A model generated the notes under the pieces. That model searched no databases. It was given only the letters and a program-made list of their open reading frames with translations, and was not told where the DNA came from. Positions 61,570-64,000 of a stretch of DNA of 64,000 bases are shown in pieces. A program made the translations under genes and the position numbers. Numbering within the stretch: position 1 is the stretch's first letter; each line of letters starts with the position of its first letter. This DNA is from Bradysia coprophila (Eukaryota; Arthropoda; Insecta; Diptera; Sciaridae): the NCBI RefSeq assembly GCF_014529535.1, contig NW_023503293.1:7580729-7644728 (forward strand), written 5' to 3'.

Positions 61570-61710
61570 GATTTTGTTTCTTGTTTCCATTTTTCGCTGA
61601 TACCTTCCAATGATGTTAAATCCTCCCAATTTTCGTCGTATTTGGACTTTGGATGCATATGGTCAGCACCGGCTTTAAAAGGTTTTTGTTCCCCACAATA
61701 AATGAACTAA
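61570..61710 (-). other. Orphan coding-like stretch on the minus strand
   Basis: On the minus strand the frame ending at the TGA near 61576 reads CGEQKPFKAGADHMHPKSKY then DENWEDLTSLEGISEKWKQE and TKS. The composition looks like a genuine C terminus, but an in-frame stop lies just upstream and no exon joins it clearly. It lies beyond the FARSB stop and near its poly(A) signal, so it could be the last exon of an unplaced gene or a pseudogene scrap. Confidence 0.3.
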
Positions 61711-61740
61711 CGAATTCAGTATCAAGCGTAAAATGAACGT

Positions 61741-61746
61741 TTTATT
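61741..61746 (-). terminator. Probable poly(A) signal of FARSB
   Basis: AATAAA on the minus strand, about 70 bases after the FARSB stop codon. Confidence 0.5.
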
Positions 61747-61815
61747 GATGTAATCAAAAGCGGTAAACATTTTCTCTGTTGTGACAACGTGTGTTGCCTA
61801 GCAACCCCCGGTGAT

Positions 61816-63945
61816 TCAGACGAATTGTTCAATGTTGAATTCAACCACCGAACACGGATGAGACACTTCAAATGCTTGCAGTACGGTCGGATGCAAAACT
61901 CCAATTTTACCGATCACCACATTCTTGTACACTATGTTTGCACAGCGATCGGGAAAATAGGCTGAGTCTGGTGAATTGGAAAATTATTTTTTTGGATTCC
62001 ACGAATAAGCATTCGGATTGCGCGCACTTACCTTCGACTTTCTGTAAACTGTAACCATTTTCGCCTTTCCACGGTACTTCCAGCAGTTGCATAATTCTGT
62101 CCAGCAGACCGTGGCAAATCTCGAAACCAGCTGATTTGCTGCAATTCACTGCACCGATGCGACGTTCGTTTCGTGCTCCGACCTCTGTATTTTCGTCAGC
62201 AATGACCACATCTTGAATTTCGTAAAGTTTTAACGGCAAAGGCATTTTCTTGTTTGCGGATAGCGTTTTCAGCAGGCCGGGTACGAGCGTGGTACGGGCA
62301 ACCTAGTCATTTAAATAGAATAATTTGATTGGTCGTGGACATCAATTGTTAGAAATATTCAAAGGAAGTCGAACTTCCTTAGCTCTTGAAGAACTCAATC
62401 CAGGATTTTTTTCAAGAATCAAGAGTTCGTTTTCGCAGGAGTGATCGTTTAGTGCTATTAATTCACTATCCAATGAAAGCCAAACAGTCAACCTATGTAA
62501 TTTCATTGGACGATAGCAATAAAAATTGATAAAGGTGGCTGATTCGATAGAACTTTGTGAATGGGTATATAGATTTGAGAGTGAATGGAGCGTTAAAAGT
62601 GAGAGGCAGAGCGCTTTGAAATCATCGTTTTAAGATAAATTTTGGTACCAAAACCACTTACTTGAAATTCCAAAGTTTTTGGATTGCCAATGTGAACAGC
62701 CGGAACATCTTCAAGAGCCTTATTTAATTTAGTCGAAATGTCATCTCTCGAGCACTAGATGAACAAACAAACAAAATGAAAAATTAGAGCACCAACGTTC
62801 TATCATCACGGGACCATGAACATACCAATGTAAAAGTCAAAGCTTCAGTGAATCCGGCCTGGGCCACTTGCTCTCGCAATTGTTCCGTCAATTTGTTCAA
62901 TGGATACTGTCGTCCAATATGCATGGTTGGTGGCAGAACCCGTTTGATGTTATTATAGCTGAAAGATTTGAACGGGGAGGTGAAAAATGGTGTAATTAAA
63001 AAACTGAAATCAAAGCAATGACCTACCCGTGACCGATAGCAACGTCTTCATAAATATCACACGCATGGATTACATCGTGACGAGTCGGTGGTATTTCCAC
63101 CGAAACTTCACCGGTTTCGTTGACCTCCGATTTGAGATACATTTTGGTCAAAAGTCCGGCGATGGAGTCCGGTGTTTCACTGTAACATTCGGAACGAGTT
63201 TAGTTGAGATGATAAACAGAAAAAATCTGAGATTCGGTTCGTACTTGATTCCAATGTAAGAATTGGCTAATTTCGGCGATATTACTTCGGTTCGGTAAGG
63301 CAGTTCCGGGTAATAGTTCGACGTTCCATCAGCGGATATGACTTCAACGATTTCCGAGGTAAACGGCTCGGCGCAATGCGACGAAAACATGCAGACCAAT
63401 GTGTCCAGAACCACTTTTGCCTGTCAAATAAATCATTTTGTTCAGAAAGGAAAACTCCGGAATCTGAAGTGACATTCTACAGATTTACTAAGCTGTGTAC
63501 CTTTGTCAGATCAGTTGCTGTACATTCGATGAAAACGTTTTTCGTCTCCAATGTTATTTTTGAGTGATTGCCGTTGATAATTGGCGGTAGTGACAGTACC
63601 ACACCATTTGAATCGTAGATCACTGGATACACGGGCGAATCACGGATAATGGGCAGATATTGCTTCAGTTGCGCATGGGTCTGATGCAAAATCAAAATTA
63701 GAATTTCCCAATCATTGGCGCTCATTTCGTCATGCACACCGCAGACAAAATATCCGAAATTTTCTTACCGAATAGAATTCCATCAGTTCGGTAGCGTTCA
63801 TTTCTTTCTCTTGATTCAACGGAACGAATTTTATGTCGGCCGGACTTTTGGCATCGTAAAAGAACGGTCCCTGAATGGTGTCCAAATCATGCGTACCAAT
63901 GGCAACCAGACTACGTTTTCGACAGATGTTTTGGTGAAGTTTGTC
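61816..63945 (-). CDS. FARSB: Cytosolic phenylalanyl-tRNA synthetase beta subunit, C-terminal part (5' end outside the window)
   Basis: The beta subunit of the alpha2-beta2 enzyme that charges tRNA-Phe; beta carries editing and tRNA-binding domains. Eight exons are placed: 63769-63945, 63501-63680, 63245-63420, 63027-63179, 62826-62958, 62662-62754, 62032-62302 and 61816-61967, all in phase. They encode 444 residues of an expected ~590, so the N terminus lies beyond 64000. Family signatures: [20 protein letters not shown] in the first exon, [20 protein letters not shown] (B3/B4 region), [20 protein letters not shown] (B5 end), [20 protein letters not shown], then [23 protein letters not shown] and [17 protein letters not shown] of the catalytic-like core. 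The protein ends [14 protein letters not shown]. The boundary at 63945 is an acceptor (TTTTACAACAG), but the frame stays open to the window edge, so the exon could extend. Confidence 0.93.
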
Positions 63946-64000
63946 CTGTTGTAAAACAACGACCAAACGAATTGAATTTCGACTTTTTCGACATTCCGGT
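63946..64000 (-). other. Probable FARSB intron at the window edge
   Basis: The last 55 bases precede a good acceptor at 63946. They lack a stop in the FARSB frame, so exon sequence cannot be excluded, but the encoded residues (VVVLQQ before DKLHQN) do not clearly continue the family pattern. Confidence 0.45.

Noticed and set aside
61722-61904. 60-codon minus-strand frame overlapping the FARSB last exon
   Set aside because: It is out of frame with the FARSB C terminus, which has clear family sequence over the same bases.

Overview
The window is AT-rich nuclear DNA from an insect, most likely a fly (Diptera). The evidence is the gene content (a mask-type giant ankyrin/KH gene rich in polyglutamine, O-GlcNAcase, a THAP protein, a dipteran-looking F-box family member) and the intron style: almost every intron I could place is 58-88 nt with GT..AG ends. 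I cannot name the species from sequence alone. Five protein genes could be rebuilt exon by exon with consistent reading phase.

Layout. 1-6.1 kb is repeat-rich and geneless: a 52-bp tandem array flanked by two ~100-bp direct repeats, a small foldback element and a 644-bp inverted-repeat element. 6.35-7.8 kb (+) encodes the ER chaperone RAP (LRPAP1 family). 7.8-15.6 kb holds the 3' tail of a non-LTR retrotransposon and long T-rich DNA that is probably partly the mask 3' UTR. 15.6-42.0 kb (-) is mask: 21 coding exons, 3460 codons, with a 12.5-kb first intron that carries one copy of an interspersed element. 42.15-42.65 kb (+) may hold a small divergent membrane-protein gene. 43.8-44.8 kb is a cluster of foldback repeats. 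45.2-48.6 kb (+) is O-GlcNAcase. 49.05-50.2 kb is the second copy of the interspersed element. 52.2-53.3 kb (+) is a THAP-domain protein, tail to tail with 3-ketodihydrosphingosine reductase (53.6-55.0 kb, -). 55.9-56.1 kb (+) is a small unidentified gene. 57.1-58.7 kb (-) is an F-box/LRR-like gene with a frame break. 58.9-61.7 kb carries several foldback structures and an orphan coding-like stretch. 61.8-64.0 kb (-) is the 3' three quarters of cytosolic phenylalanyl-tRNA synthetase beta, running off the right edge.

The genes are ordinary eukaryotic housekeeping and regulatory genes and do not form a pathway. I found no clear new biological system. The more unusual material is the repeat landscape: several families share one design (terminal inverted repeats, little or no coding capacity, internal tandem units that vary in number), and two of them occur twice here. 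Secondary points are a GC-AG intron in mask, a possible duplicated exon in mask, and two small genes with broken or ambiguous frames.
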